Origin: Tissierellia bacterium
GTDB lineage: Bacteria > Bacillota > Clostridia > Tissierellales > Tepidimicrobiaceae
NCBI GenBank assembly: GCA_012728595.1
Contig: JAAYEU010000031.1
Span: 1-32,682 of the forward strand
Direction of reading: 5' to 3'
Length of the DNA: 32,682 bases
A program made the translations under genes and the position numbers. The notes beneath the pieces are model-generated. The model saw only the letters and a list, made by a program, of their open reading frames with translations, did not search any database and had not been told where the DNA came from. Shown in pieces: positions 24,154 through 32,625 of this stretch (position 1 is its first letter; every line of letters starts with the position of its first letter).

Positions 24154-25125
24154 TTAAAGAATGGTAATTCCCGGTCCTGGTTTAGCTATGATTATTTGAT
24201 TAGGGTCAAAAACCTCAATAAGCCTATCCCTTATCTTATGGCTTTCCGATAGCCTACAGAGTATTTTGACATTTGGTCCTGCATCCATGGTAAAATAACA
24301 AGGAATACCTTCCCTTCTTAGTTGGTGTACCATCTGCATTACTACAAGGCTTTCTGGCTCCCAATAGGATAAGGGTGGGTTAGCCCCTAACATGCTTGCA
24401 TGCATCTTAAGTCCATTTCTTTCTGCAATCAAGCCCATTCTTTCAAAATCCCTATTCTTAATGGCAATTTTTATTTCTTTTAAATCCTCTTCGGCACTTT
24501 CAACCCAAACCTTGTAGAAAGGTGAAGTTTCTACTGTTCTTTTCATGCCTGCCCGGCTGGAAACTTTCTTTTCCCTTTTGTTTATTACTACAATTACCAT
24601 TCCTACATCCCAGCTAGCATCATCTATTGGAACTGCATAGGAGTCTTCATGAGAGGAGCCTTTCCTCCATTCCACAAAGCCTCCATAAATACTCCTTGTA
24701 GCACTTCCTGAGCCCTGCCTAGCATAGATGGATAATTCCCTCTTATCCAAATTAAGTCCACTGGCCACATTTGCAGCCGCTGCCAAGGCAGCAAAACCCG
24801 AGGCAGAGGAAGCTAAGCCCGCTGCAGTTGGTAGATAGTTTATGCTTTCTACCCGAGCTGGTAAGTCCAAATTTTTGGCTTTTCTAAAGAGATCTAAAAA
24901 TTTACTTACCCTTTCGGTAGCATCTTTTTCTTGCAGCTTACCGTTAAGATAAAAATAATCTCTATCAAAATCACCACTAAAGACAACTTCCGTTTCACTA
25001 TAAAAACAATCTATGGTTAAGGATAGACTACTATTCATAGGCAAAACCAAGCTTTCATCCCTTTTTCCCCAATACTTAATAAGCGCAATATTGGCATGGG
25101 CTCTTGCCTTTCCACTGCCTTTCAT
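24154..25125 (-). CDS. mvaD: Diphosphomevalonate decarboxylase
   Basis: A 323-residue GHMP-family enzyme that converts mevalonate 5-diphosphate to isopentenyl diphosphate with ATP and loss of CO2. Defining segments are ARAHANIALIKYWGKRDESL with the LPMNSSLSLTID stretch, and YLPTAAGLASSASGFAALAAA (about 98-117). The catalytic-Asp region near the C-terminus is YFTMDAGPNVKI. Length is normal. Its ATG overlaps the stop of mevalonate kinase by 4 nt (ATGA), so translation is coupled. Confidence 0.95.
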   Translation of the reverse strand: MKGSGKARAHANIALIKYWGKRDESLVLPMNSSLSLTIDCFYSETEVVFSGDFDRDYFYLNGKLQEKDATERVSKFLDLFRKAKNLDLPARVESINYLPTAAGLASSASGFAALAAAANVASGLNLDKRELSIYARQGSGSATRSIYGGFVEWRKGSSHEDSYAVPIDDASWDVGMVIVVINKREKKVSSRAGMKRTVETSPFYKVWVESAEEDLKEIKIAIKNRDFERMGLIAERNGLKMHASMLGANPPLSYWEPESLVVMQMVHQLRREGIPCYFTMDAGPNVKILCRLSESHKIRDRLIEVFDPNQIIIAKPGPGITIL

Positions 25126-26066
25126 TTTCTATCAACTCCCATATTGGATATCCAAGTATTTTCTGCTCCACTTAATATCAATTTTTTGCATATGAATTCT
25201 GCCTCCTCTTTACTAGCAGCTAAAGCAATCATACAACCGCCTCGCCCACCGCCAGTTAATTTGGCTCCCAAGGCACCATTTTTTGTTGCTACTGAGACAA
25301 AATAATTAAGCTTTTCATTGCTTACCCCTAGCTCATCTAATATGGCATGGGCATTATTCATTATCATGCCAAGCCTTACAATATCCCCCTTTTCAATTGA
25401 ATCCATTGCTGCCCTAGTTAAATTGCCCAATTGCCTAATCAAGGGTTTAACTTTATGAGGATTTGAATCTACCATTTTTTTAACCGCAGAAACGGCAGCC
25501 TGGGTCTCGCCTAACTCTCCAGTATCCGCCACTACCAAATAGGCATCTAGCTCAAATGGGAAAGGGATAAAGGGCTTTCCCTTAACATAGTAAAGGGGCT
25601 TCTCCCCTATTATGATTGCAGTATCGATACCACTTGGATTCCCATGAACTATCTTTTCCGACATATTGGACCATTTAAATAGGTCTTCCTCAGTTAAGGG
25701 GCGGTTGAAAAAATCGTATAGAGCCTTTACAGTGGCCACTGCTACCGCTGCACTAGAACCCATTCCACGCTCTGGTAAAATACTACTTTCAATGGTAATG
25801 TTGAAATCCTTCAATTTTTCATTGAAAGAAGAGACGATCTCCCTAACAATTGTAGTTAGGCCCAACAGCCTATCTGGTGCCTTAGAAAATAATCCCTTAT
25901 AAAAATAACACTCTAAACTAACCGGCCCCTTCTCCCTATTTATTATAGTTTTAATCTTAGTCTCGGGAAAGGGTATTGCTAATGCTGGCTGGCCATAAAC
26001 TACTGCATGTTCTCCAATTAATATTATCTTTCCAATAGCTGTAGCTATACTAGTTTCTTTTTTCAT
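25122..26066 (-). CDS. mvk: Mevalonate kinase
   Basis: A 314-residue GHMP kinase that phosphorylates mevalonate. GKIILIGEHAVVYGQPALAIPF opens the protein, MGSSAAVAVATVKAL (102-116) is the ATP-binding loop, and KLTGGGRGGCMIAL near the C-terminus is the third GHMP motif. The IGEHAVVYGQPA form is specific to mevalonate kinase among its relatives. The start at 26066 follows GAGGGAGCATAGG. It is first of the three mevalonate genes and starts 31 nt after nfo. Confidence 0.95.
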   Translation of the reverse strand: MKKETSIATAIGKIILIGEHAVVYGQPALAIPFPETKIKTIINREKGPVSLECYFYKGLFSKAPDRLLGLTTIVREIVSSFNEKLKDFNITIESSILPERGMGSSAAVAVATVKALYDFFNRPLTEEDLFKWSNMSEKIVHGNPSGIDTAIIIGEKPLYYVKGKPFIPFPFELDAYLVVADTGELGETQAAVSAVKKMVDSNPHKVKPLIRQLGNLTRAAMDSIEKGDIVRLGMIMNNAHAILDELGVSNEKLNYFVSVATKNGALGAKLTGGGRGGCMIALAASKEEAEFICKKLILSGAENTWISNMGVDRK

Positions 26067-26096
26067 CCTATGCTCCCTCTTCTTATAAAATATGAT

Positions 26097-26924
26097 TTAA
26101 TCCCTTAGTTCTTTTAATAACTCTATCTCCTTTTTATACCCATCTAGTTGGTTTGGAGTTTCCAAATAGAAGGGTAAGTCCCTTAAGGCAGGATGATTTA
26201 TTATGGCTTTAATAGCATTAAGTCCTATGGTTCCTTCCCCTAATTTAGCATGTCTGTCCTTCCTACTATTAAACTCCACCATACTATCGTTTAGATGGAT
26301 GGCCTTAAGCCTTTCCAATCCTATTATGTCATCAAATTCTTCCAAAACCCCATCTAAATTTTCAACTATATCATAGCCCGCAGAATAAATATGACAAGTA
26401 TCAAGGCAAACGCCAATCAAATCATCATACTTTACACCATCTATTATGGCCTTTAGCTCTTTGAAATTTCGGCCTATTTCCGTCCCCTTCCCAGCCATGG
26501 TCTCCAATAAAATCATGGTGGTTTCATTGCCAGTAATTATTTCATTTAAACCATCTATAATCCTTTGAATTCCATACTCACTTCCCTTACCAACATGGTT
26601 TCCTGGGTGAAAATTAAAGTAGGGTATAGAAATCTGGTTTAGCCTTTCGTAATCCTCCTTTAATATGCCTTTAGCCATCCCATAGATCCTATCCTTATGG
26701 GATGCCAAATTTATAATATATGGAGCATGGGCAAGCAAGGGCCCAAAGTTATTTTCCTTTAATATCTCCTTCATCCCCTCTACATCCTCTAAGTCCAATT
26801 CCTTATTGGATGAACCCCTTGGATTTCTACTGAAAAACTGAAAAACATTGGCTCCTACTTCTAAAGCCAATTCTGCAGCCCTTTTATAGCCCTTGGCAAT
26901 AGTCAAATGGCAACCTATATACAT
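26097..26924 (-). CDS. nfo: Endonuclease IV (AP endonuclease)
   Basis: A 275-residue TIM-barrel, zinc-dependent enzyme that nicks DNA 5' of abasic sites. Zinc-ligand segments visible in order: AHAPYIINLAS, NFHPGNHVGKG, LLETMAGKG, CLDTCHIYSAGYD, IHLNDS, RKDRHAKLGEGTIG and LETP. The N-terminus YIGCHLTIAKG is typical. The start at 26924 follows GAAAGGATGATTTA. It is between a small membrane protein and mevalonate kinase, in the same orientation with about 30-nt gaps. Confidence 0.97.
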   Translation of the reverse strand: MYIGCHLTIAKGYKRAAELALEVGANVFQFFSRNPRGSSNKELDLEDVEGMKEILKENNFGPLLAHAPYIINLASHKDRIYGMAKGILKEDYERLNQISIPYFNFHPGNHVGKGSEYGIQRIIDGLNEIITGNETTMILLETMAGKGTEIGRNFKELKAIIDGVKYDDLIGVCLDTCHIYSAGYDIVENLDGVLEEFDDIIGLERLKAIHLNDSMVEFNSRKDRHAKLGEGTIGLNAIKAIINHPALRDLPFYLETPNQLDGYKKEIELLKELRD

Positions 26925-26955
26925 TAAATCATCCTTTCTATGATAGCTAACTCAC

Positions 26956-27462
26956 TCAATAATAAAACCACCTTGTAGGCAGCAAGAAGGTCCAGGGCAT
27001 GGTAATAATTGCAATGGTCAAGGAAAGCTTAAACCTAAGGCTTAAATCTTCTACTAGCTCCCTAAAGCTAATCCTATAATTAAATAGGAATATAAAAAAT
27101 CCCGATATTAATATGGCTATTAAAATTATGATAACTGCTAGGGGATTGCTAAAGGGGTCATAGTTTATTCCATTAATCAGTTCATAGGATAAACCAAAGG
27201 AATCCCCCAATATCCCCAACACAAACAATATTGTAGCACCTATAAAATCGGCCAAAAAACCGAAAAGCCAAACTTTAATTATGCTTTTCTTGTAGTAATA
27301 CATTATAGGCTTTGGGTTTACCAATTTAAATTTCTTAAAACAGCCCAATATGACCAAGGAATCGATTATAAAATTGCCTGCTAGAGTTATGAATATAAGC
27401 GGAGGAAAAAAGAGTAAAAGCCATATGGGAAAGATAATATTTCTCAATTTAATCTCTTTCAT
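26956..27462 (-). CDS. Small polytopic membrane protein, unknown function
   Basis: I do not recognise the family with certainty. The 168-residue product has four hydrophobic stretches: about 8-38 (IIFPIWLLLFFPPLIFIT), 64-88 (WLFGFLADFIGATILFVLGI), 107-131 (LAVIIILIAILISGFFIFLF) and a shorter C-terminal one (LSLTIAIITMPWTFLLP). Only short, basic loops join them and no catalytic motif is visible. I chose ATG 27462 with AAGGAG 8 nt upstream; a preceding TTG is in frame. It lies 30 nt after the SRAP gene and 31 nt before nfo, but nothing links it to repair. Confidence 0.7.
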   Translation of the reverse strand: MKEIKLRNIIFPIWLLLFFPPLIFITLAGNFIIDSLVILGCFKKFKLVNPKPIMYYYKKSIIKVWLFGFLADFIGATILFVLGILGDSFGLSYELINGINYDPFSNPLAVIIILIAILISGFFIFLFNYRISFRELVEDLSLRFKLSLTIAIITMPWTFLLPTRWFYY

Positions 27463-27492
27463 CAATCCATCTCCTTAGCATTTTATATAAAA

Positions 27493-28119
27493 TTAAAACA
27501 TCCTAAGCTGCTCAAAATTCTCATTCTCACTTCTTTTAATCACAAGCTTACCATCCATTTCAGTTTTAAGTATCCTTTTTAAATCTTCTACTGGGGTGTT
27601 CCTCCTTAACCAAGTATCCACCATATCATCTTCTATTATAAGGGGCATCCTAGAATGAATGGATTTCATGGTCTCATTGGCTTCGGTAGTTATTATAGCA
27701 AATATTAACTGCTCATCCAAATTCTCATCTACACTCACCTTATAGATGCCTGCTAGGGATATTAAAGGGCTATCCTTTAAGCCTATCTCATATTTAATTT
27801 TTTTCCTTTTTCCCTCATCCTTCCACTCGTAGAAGAGATTAGCAGGAATAATACACCTATTGCTATAAAAGGAATCTTTAAACATGGGCTTTTCCATAAT
27901 GGTTTCTGCCCTTGCATTTATTACCACCGCTTTTTTCTTCTTAATGGAAAAGCCCCATTTTGCAAGGCTAATAGCCCTGACACCATTTTCTAACACTATA
28001 GGGGCAGTATTGGTAGGATAGAAATCCCCCCTATCAAATTTATCTATTTTCTTATTATATATTCCATAAGTTCTAACTATATCCTCTATATGGGCATCGA
28101 GACAAAATCTTCCACACAT
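27493..28119 (-). CDS. SRAP-domain (HMCES/YedK) abasic-site-binding protein
   Basis: A 208-residue SOS-response-associated peptidase family protein. Its family forms a covalent thiazolidine crosslink between Cys2 and abasic sites in single-stranded DNA, protecting them. Cys2 is in MCGRFCLDAH; other active-site elements are NARAETIMEKPMF, IPANLFYEWK (catalytic Glu) and IHSRMPLII (catalytic His). I chose ATG 28119 because the Met must be followed directly by Cys, and TAGGAGG lies 7 nt upstream; the in-frame Met at 28179 would bury the cysteine. It shares its transcription unit with nfo, another abasic-site enzyme. Confidence 0.95.
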   Translation of the reverse strand: MCGRFCLDAHIEDIVRTYGIYNKKIDKFDRGDFYPTNTAPIVLENGVRAISLAKWGFSIKKKKAVVINARAETIMEKPMFKDSFYSNRCIIPANLFYEWKDEGKRKKIKYEIGLKDSPLISLAGIYKVSVDENLDEQLIFAIITTEANETMKSIHSRMPLIIEDDMVDTWLRRNTPVEDLKRILKTEMDGKLVIKRSENENFEQLRMF

Positions 28120-28227
28120 ATAAAAGCCTCCTAAAATCTTAAATTTCCCATTAATTTCTTTTATACTGCTACCTTTCATTATACCCTATATTAGAATCTT
28201 AAATGATGTCATTTTTATATATCTTCC

Positions 28228-28236
28228 ATATAAAAT
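28228..28236 (+). promoter_or_regulatory. Candidate rodA promoter (extended -10)
   Basis: TGATATAAT: TATAAT at 28231-28236 with TG one base upstream. No good -35. It lies about 95 nt before the rodA start in the 212-nt gap between the divergent SRAP and rodA genes. On the other strand a TATAAT at 28178-28183 could serve SRAP, also without a clear -35. Confidence 0.45.
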
Positions 28237-28331
28237 ATGATATAATTGATTTTAGCTATAAAAGCTATTATCCTAACTATTATATTACTAGCTTTAATTT
28301 ACCTATTTTCCATAAAGAAGGAGTATCAACT

Positions 28332-29438
28332 ATGTTCAACTTAAAGAGAAAGGCTTTTAAAAACTTCGATTTCATACTATTTATCACCGTTATTCTCCTA
28401 TGTATTTTTGGAATGGTAATGATTAAATCGGCTACTTTAACCTTTGAAACAAATCGTTTTGTAAAAGTGCAAGCCCTTTCCACCATCTTAGGCTTTTTAG
28501 CCATAGTATTTTTAGTATTATTCGACTATCAAATATTGGGTAAATTCTATATTCCCATCTATATAGTTTCCGTTTTACTATTGGTAGCAGTTGTTTTTTT
28601 TGGAACTGGCGCGGAACAATGGGGGGCAAATTCTTGGTTATCCATAGGAGGCTTTACCTTCCAACCTGCAGAGATTTCAAAAATAGGACTTATAATCTTT
28701 CTAGCCAAATTTATTGAGAAAAATAAAGCGGAAATAAATAGACCCCTAACCCTATTAAAGATAATGGTGCTTGCAGGAATACCCATATTATTAATTGCAA
28801 AGCAACCCGACTTAGGAACTGCCATTGTATTCGTATTCTTTGTAGTGGTAATGCTGTTTGCAGCAGGTTTGGATTGGAAGTACATCGGTTATGCCACACT
28901 AGCAGGGGTATTGAGCCTACCCGTTCTATGGTTCTCCCTTGAAAATTATCAAAGGGATAGGATATTCAACTTCCTAGAACCAGAAAGGGATCCGTCTGGT
29001 ACAGGCTATCAGGCGCTACAGGCAAGAATTGCAGTAGGGTCGGGAAAGGTATTTGGAAGAGGCTTGTTCCAAGGAACCCAGACCCAGTACAATTACCTAC
29101 CTGAAAAACAGACGGACTTTATCTTTGCAGTAGTAGGTGAAGAGTTGGGTCTAATAGGAGGACTGGCCCTAATCCTTTTATATACAATACTGCTCTTTAG
29201 GCTGATTAAAATTGCAAAGAATAGTAAGGACACCTTCGGTTCCCTCATGATTACTGGCTTTGCTGCCATGTTCCTCTTCCATATATGGGAAAACATTGGA
29301 ATGACCATAGGTCTTATGCCTATAACGGGAATTCCTCTACCCTTTTTAAGCTATGGGGGAACCTTCCAATTGATAAATTTAATATGTATTGGAATTGCCT
29401 TAAGCGTTTCAGTCCATAAAGAAGGCTTAAATTTTTAG
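28332..29438 (+). CDS. rodA: SEDS-family peptidoglycan glycosyltransferase RodA
   Basis: A 368-residue polytopic membrane protein of the SEDS family (RodA/FtsW/SpoVE), which polymerises glycan strands of peptidoglycan. Around ten membrane segments can be seen. Diagnostic motifs are AKQPDLGTAIVFVFF (catalytic-Asp region), YQALQARIAVGSGKVFGRGLFQGTQ, LPEKQTDFIFAVVGEELGLIGG and ITGIPLPFLSYGGTFQLINL. I chose ATG 28332 (MFNLKRKAFKNFDF) with AAGGAG 8 nt upstream; the frame stays open to 28203 but without a ribosome site. RodA rather than FtsW is favoured by the sequence order and the GTQ-QYNYLPEKQTDF form, but no mreB/pbp2 neighbours are here to confirm. Confidence 0.88.
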   Translation: MFNLKRKAFKNFDFILFITVILLCIFGMVMIKSATLTFETNRFVKVQALSTILGFLAIVFLVLFDYQILGKFYIPIYIVSVLLLVAVVFFGTGAEQWGANSWLSIGGFTFQPAEISKIGLIIFLAKFIEKNKAEINRPLTLLKIMVLAGIPILLIAKQPDLGTAIVFVFFVVVMLFAAGLDWKYIGYATLAGVLSLPVLWFSLENYQRDRIFNFLEPERDPSGTGYQALQARIAVGSGKVFGRGLFQGTQTQYNYLPEKQTDFIFAVVGEELGLIGGLALILLYTILLFRLIKIAKNSKDTFGSLMITGFAAMFLFHIWENIGMTIGLMPITGIPLPFLSYGGTFQLINLICIGIALSVSVHKEGLNF

Positions 29439-29462
29439 CTGCAGCTTGCAGCTATTTTTTTT
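29436..29462 (+). terminator. Intrinsic terminator of rodA
   Basis: TAGCTGCA-GCT-TGCAGCTA: an 8-bp stem with a 3-nt loop followed by a run of eight T's. It starts inside the rodA stop codon. Confidence 0.92.
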
Positions 29463-29468
29463 AGTACC

Positions 29469-29497
29469 TTGCAATAAAAGGTAGCATATTGTATAAT
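29469..29497 (+). promoter_or_regulatory. Sigma-A promoter of the padR - DUF1700 - DUF4097 - S41 operon
   Basis: TTGCAA (29469-29474), a 17-nt spacer and a perfect TATAAT (29492-29497), located right after the rodA terminator and about 30 nt before padR. PadR regulators usually repress their own promoter, so an operator is expected here; no clear dyad was seen. Confidence 0.72.
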
Positions 29498-29527
29498 ATA
29501 GTTAATCTAAAATGAAAGGGAATGCCT

Positions 29528-29848
29528 ATGAATATACAATTTAAAAAAGGAGTATTAGAACTATGCGTCTTATCATTACTAACCAAAAGGGATTTTTACG
29601 GTTATGAACTAGTAGAATATATATCAAAATATATCAATATCTCAGAAGGAACTATATATCCCCTATTAAGGCGGTTTAGAAAAGAGGGATATGTGACCAA
29701 TTACCTGCAGGAATCCCAAGAAGGACCTCCAAGAAAGTACTATAAAATTACAGAGGAAGGATTAGCTGCTTTCCAAAAATTACAAAGTGAATGGGAAGAT
29801 TTCACCGATGGGGTTAATAAGATTATAAGGGGTGATTTTGTTGAATAG
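29528..29848 (+). CDS. PadR-family transcriptional regulator
   Basis: A 106-residue winged-helix repressor. The N-terminus FKKGVLELCVLSLLTKRDFYGYELVEYI and the recognition region SEGTIYPLLRRFRKEGYV are typical PadR sequences, followed by PPRKYYKITEEGLAAF (the wing) and a short C-terminal helix of the small (PadR-s1/2) class. I chose ATG 29528 with AAAGGG 7 nt upstream; an in-frame ATG at 29522 lies too close to that site. Its stop overlaps the start of the DUF1700 gene. PadR - DUF1700 - DUF4097 is a recurrent Gram-positive arrangement, so it most probably controls this operon. The inducer is unknown. Confidence 0.93.
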   Translation: MNIQFKKGVLELCVLSLLTKRDFYGYELVEYISKYINISEGTIYPLLRRFRKEGYVTNYLQESQEGPPRKYYKITEEGLAAFQKLQSEWEDFTDGVNKIIRGDFVE

Positions 29849-30410
29849 GACTGAATTCATAAGCACACTGCGTAGCGGATTAAAGGGGTTACCAGAAAAT
29901 GAAATTATGGATATACTATACGATTATGAGGAGCATTTTGAAATAGGCTTATCAAAAGGAAAATCAGAGGAGGAAATCGCAAGGGAATTGGGCGACCCTA
30001 GAAATATATCAAAAGCCTATAGGGTATCTTCCACCATTTCAGAAGCAGAAAACAATCCATCTGCCAAAAATTTATTAAAAGCCATATTATCCGCCATGGC
30101 CCTAGGAATTTTTAATGTCATAATTGTTCTAGGCCCATTTTTGCTAGTGGTAGGCTTATTATTTGGCCTCTATACCATTTCATTATCCTTCATTGTAGGA
30201 GGTATTAGTGCCTTCTTCGGTACAATAATAGCACCTTTTTTTCCCTATAGCATCCATATAGATGTGCATCCCATAACTGCCATATCCTTTGGGATCGGTT
30301 TAGTATCTTTAGGCTTATTAATAGGTATTGGGAGTTTTTATTTAACTAAGCTATTGTATCAAGGAGCTATCAAATATCTAAGATGGAATATAGATATTAT
30401 AACTAAGTAA
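29841..30410 (+). CDS. DUF1700 (HAAS-type) membrane protein
   Basis: A 189-residue membrane protein. Residues 1-60 (NRTEFISTLRSGLKGLPENE ... YEEHFEIGLSKGKSEEEIA with ELGDPRNISKAYR) match the helical HAAS/DUF1700 N-terminal domain. Two to four membrane segments follow (about 75-105, 108-125 and 140-175). The start is taken as TTG 29841, giving M-NRTEF as in family members; AAGGGGTG lies 8 nt upstream, and the longer GTG/TTG starts at 29832-29838 fall in or near that site. It overlaps padR by 8 nt. The family is thought to regulate or anchor neighbouring envelope proteins; its role is not established. Confidence 0.85.
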   Translation: MNRTEFISTLRSGLKGLPENEIMDILYDYEEHFEIGLSKGKSEEEIARELGDPRNISKAYRVSSTISEAENNPSAKNLLKAILSAMALGIFNVIIVLGPFLLVVGLLFGLYTISLSFIVGGISAFFGTIIAPFFPYSIHIDVHPITAISFGIGLVSLGLLIGIGSFYLTKLLYQGAIKYLRWNIDIITK

Positions 30411-30422
30411 GGGGGTATTAGC

Positions 30423-31379
30423 ATGAATGTTAAAAAAGTAGTGTCTATTTTAATTGGTGTAACATTGATATCATTTGGAGTAGGATTTTTGAGTTTGAGA
30501 TTAAAAGAAAGCTACTCAGTAAATATAAATGAAGGTAAGAACTATTCGGTAAATATAAATAAACCCTGGCTCCATAATAGAAATGGTAAATATAAAAAAA
30601 TAGATGAGAGAGATAGTATACCCTTAGATGGAATTGAGGAAATACACATTGATGTCGACATTGCTAACATTAATATTATATCTGAAGATAGAAAAGATTT
30701 ATCCCTCCATTATTATGGTACAATATCAGAACACATAAAAACTGACCTAAATACAAGAGTAGCTGGAAAAAGTTTAATGGTTGAAGCTAAAACTAACGAA
30801 AGCAAAAACTTAAATAAATCTAACAAAACGGATTTACACCTGGATATAATTATACCAGCCTCCTATAAAGACAACTTAAGCCTAAAAGCCAATCTCGGTT
30901 CTACAAATATTGAAGGACTGGAATTGGATAAAATATACCTTAAAGGAGAATTGGGGGATATAAATGTTAAAAATTCAACATTCAAGGAATTAGATATTAA
31001 GTCCTCCTTAGGAAAGATAGATATAGATAATGTAATTTCAAAGGAAAATAAGTTAAATGCAGATTTGGGTTCAATAGAAGTCAAAAACCTTAAAGGCTTT
31101 TTAGATGCAAGGACCAATTTAGGGGGTATGGATTTAAGATACGATGAAATAGATTGGGATATAAAGGCAGAATCTAGCTCAGGTAGCATCAATATAGTAC
31201 TACCCAAGAACTCTAATTTCACCCTCGATGCCACAACCAGCCTAGGAAGCATAAAGTCTAGTATACCATTGGAGAGTAAGGAGGAAAGTAAAACTAGATT
31301 ATCTGGTAAAACTGGCAATGGTGAAAACTCCATAACTCTAATTGTGGGTTTAGGAAGCATCTCTATTGAAGGAAAATAA
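30423..31379 (+). CDS. DUF4097 family beta-strand repeat protein, membrane-anchored
   Basis: A 318-residue protein. A short N-terminal hydrophobic segment (about 7-25, VSILIGVTLISFGVGFLSL) probably anchors it. From about residue 70 it is a right-handed-beta-helix type DUF4097 domain with short repeats such as LKANLGSTNIEGLELDK, LKGELGDINVKNSTFKE, IKSSLGKIDIDNVISKE, LNADLGSIEVKNLKGF and ARTNLGGMDLRYDE. Each has the pattern (D/N)LGxxxI/V. Function is unknown; the domain is generally extracellular or envelope-linked. Its ATG follows AAGGGGGTATTAGC. It is third in the PadR-led operon. Confidence 0.88.
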   Translation: MNVKKVVSILIGVTLISFGVGFLSLRLKESYSVNINEGKNYSVNINKPWLHNRNGKYKKIDERDSIPLDGIEEIHIDVDIANINIISEDRKDLSLHYYGTISEHIKTDLNTRVAGKSLMVEAKTNESKNLNKSNKTDLHLDIIIPASYKDNLSLKANLGSTNIEGLELDKIYLKGELGDINVKNSTFKELDIKSSLGKIDIDNVISKENKLNADLGSIEVKNLKGFLDARTNLGGMDLRYDEIDWDIKAESSSGSINIVLPKNSNFTLDATTSLGSIKSSIPLESKEESKTRLSGKTGNGENSITLIVGLGSISIEGK

Positions 31380-31398
31380 ATACTAGGGGGTATAAAAA

Positions 31399-32625
31399 TT
31401 GAAAAATAAAAGGATATTAAAGGGGTTAATCTTATTAATATTAATTGGACTTTTAGTTTCTTCTGTAGGATGTAATCAGCCTAAAAAAAGCCTTTCAAGC
31501 TTTGATACTCCCCTTACCCTGGAAGAAAAACTAGAGGATTTTGAATATGCCTATAATCTTATAAAGGAAAACTACCCTTTTTTAGAAGTAAATAAAAGAC
31601 TACATGGCGTTGACTGGTTGGCAAATAAGGAGGAATATGTGGAAAGAATTAAAAACACCAGGACAGATGATGAGTTTATGATGGAATTATCCAATATAAT
31701 GAGAGAACTTAATAATGGCCACACCCATGTGGTAGAAAAGGAACATTTTAAATGGTACCATAAAGCCTATTCACAGGATAGGATACTATTTGAAAATCCC
31801 TGGTCTAAGGTCTTTAATGAGGAAAAAGTTTTAGCCAGATACAATTATTCAAAGCAAGAGGATGATGAAGAAATTGGATATTTCGGTAATACTAATCCCG
31901 CATTTGAAACGGATATAATAGTGCCTAATAAGGTAGCCTACTTAAAAATCCATGTCATGGACGGTGGCCGGGTTGAAGAAGATGGAAAGGAAATAAGGAA
32001 GTTCTACGAAGAAATAAAGGATTATGAAAAACTTATAATAGATATCAGGGGAAATTCTGGCGGCAGTGACCATTATTGGCAAGCCAATGTTATTTCCCCC
32101 TTAGCTAAGGAGCCAATTTCCGTCAGCAATTATCTATTAGTCAGAGGAGATTACGGTAACCCCTTTTACAGATCACGGGGCATAAAGCTAAAACCCATAT
32201 CCCATTTAGATCAGGATATTTTAAAAAAGATGCCAGAGGAAGTAGAAAGGAATTTCCAAAGATATTGGAAGGTTACCAAAACCATAAAACCTAAAGACCC
32301 TATAGATTTTAGGGGTAAAATATATCTGTTGGTTGATTATAGGGTTTATTCTTCCTCGGAAAGCTTTGCAGCCTTCTGCAAGGATAGCGGATTTGCTACC
32401 CTGGTAGGTGAAACCACTGGTGGGGATGGCATTGGTATTGACCCCTTATTCTTTTCACTACCAAATAGCGGAATAGTAATAAGGTTTAGTTCTATGATGG
32501 CTTTAAATGGGGATTTTACCATTAACGAAGAAGTTAAAACCACACCCCATGTAAAGGTAAGTGCTGCCCCAATTAAGGATTATAGGTATGATAAGGCTAT
32601 TCAGTATGTATTAAATGAAAACTAA
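31399..32625 (+). CDS. S41-family (tail-specific protease-like) lipoprotein
   Basis: A 408-residue lipoprotein: residues 7-24 are hydrophobic and the lipobox LVSSVGC puts the lipidated Cys at 25. The core is an S41 peptidase fold: LIIDIRGNSGG at about 212-222, YSSSESFAAF with the likely nucleophile cluster Ser318-320, and GETTGGDGIGIDPLFFSLPNSG at about 337-358. The lysine that completes the Ser-Lys dyad in CtpA-type enzymes is not seen in its usual place; this GETTGG form is common in S41 relatives whose activity is less clear. The start is a TTG at 31399 with AGGGGG 8 nt upstream. It is the last gene of the PadR operon. Confidence 0.87.
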   Translation: MKNKRILKGLILLILIGLLVSSVGCNQPKKSLSSFDTPLTLEEKLEDFEYAYNLIKENYPFLEVNKRLHGVDWLANKEEYVERIKNTRTDDEFMMELSNIMRELNNGHTHVVEKEHFKWYHKAYSQDRILFENPWSKVFNEEKVLARYNYSKQEDDEEIGYFGNTNPAFETDIIVPNKVAYLKIHVMDGGRVEEDGKEIRKFYEEIKDYEKLIIDIRGNSGGSDHYWQANVISPLAKEPISVSNYLLVRGDYGNPFYRSRGIKLKPISHLDQDILKKMPEEVERNFQRYWKVTKTIKPKDPIDFRGKIYLLVDYRVYSSSESFAAFCKDSGFATLVGETTGGDGIGIDPLFFSLPNSGIVIRFSSMMALNGDFTINEEVKTTPHVKVSAAPIKDYRYDKAIQYVLNEN

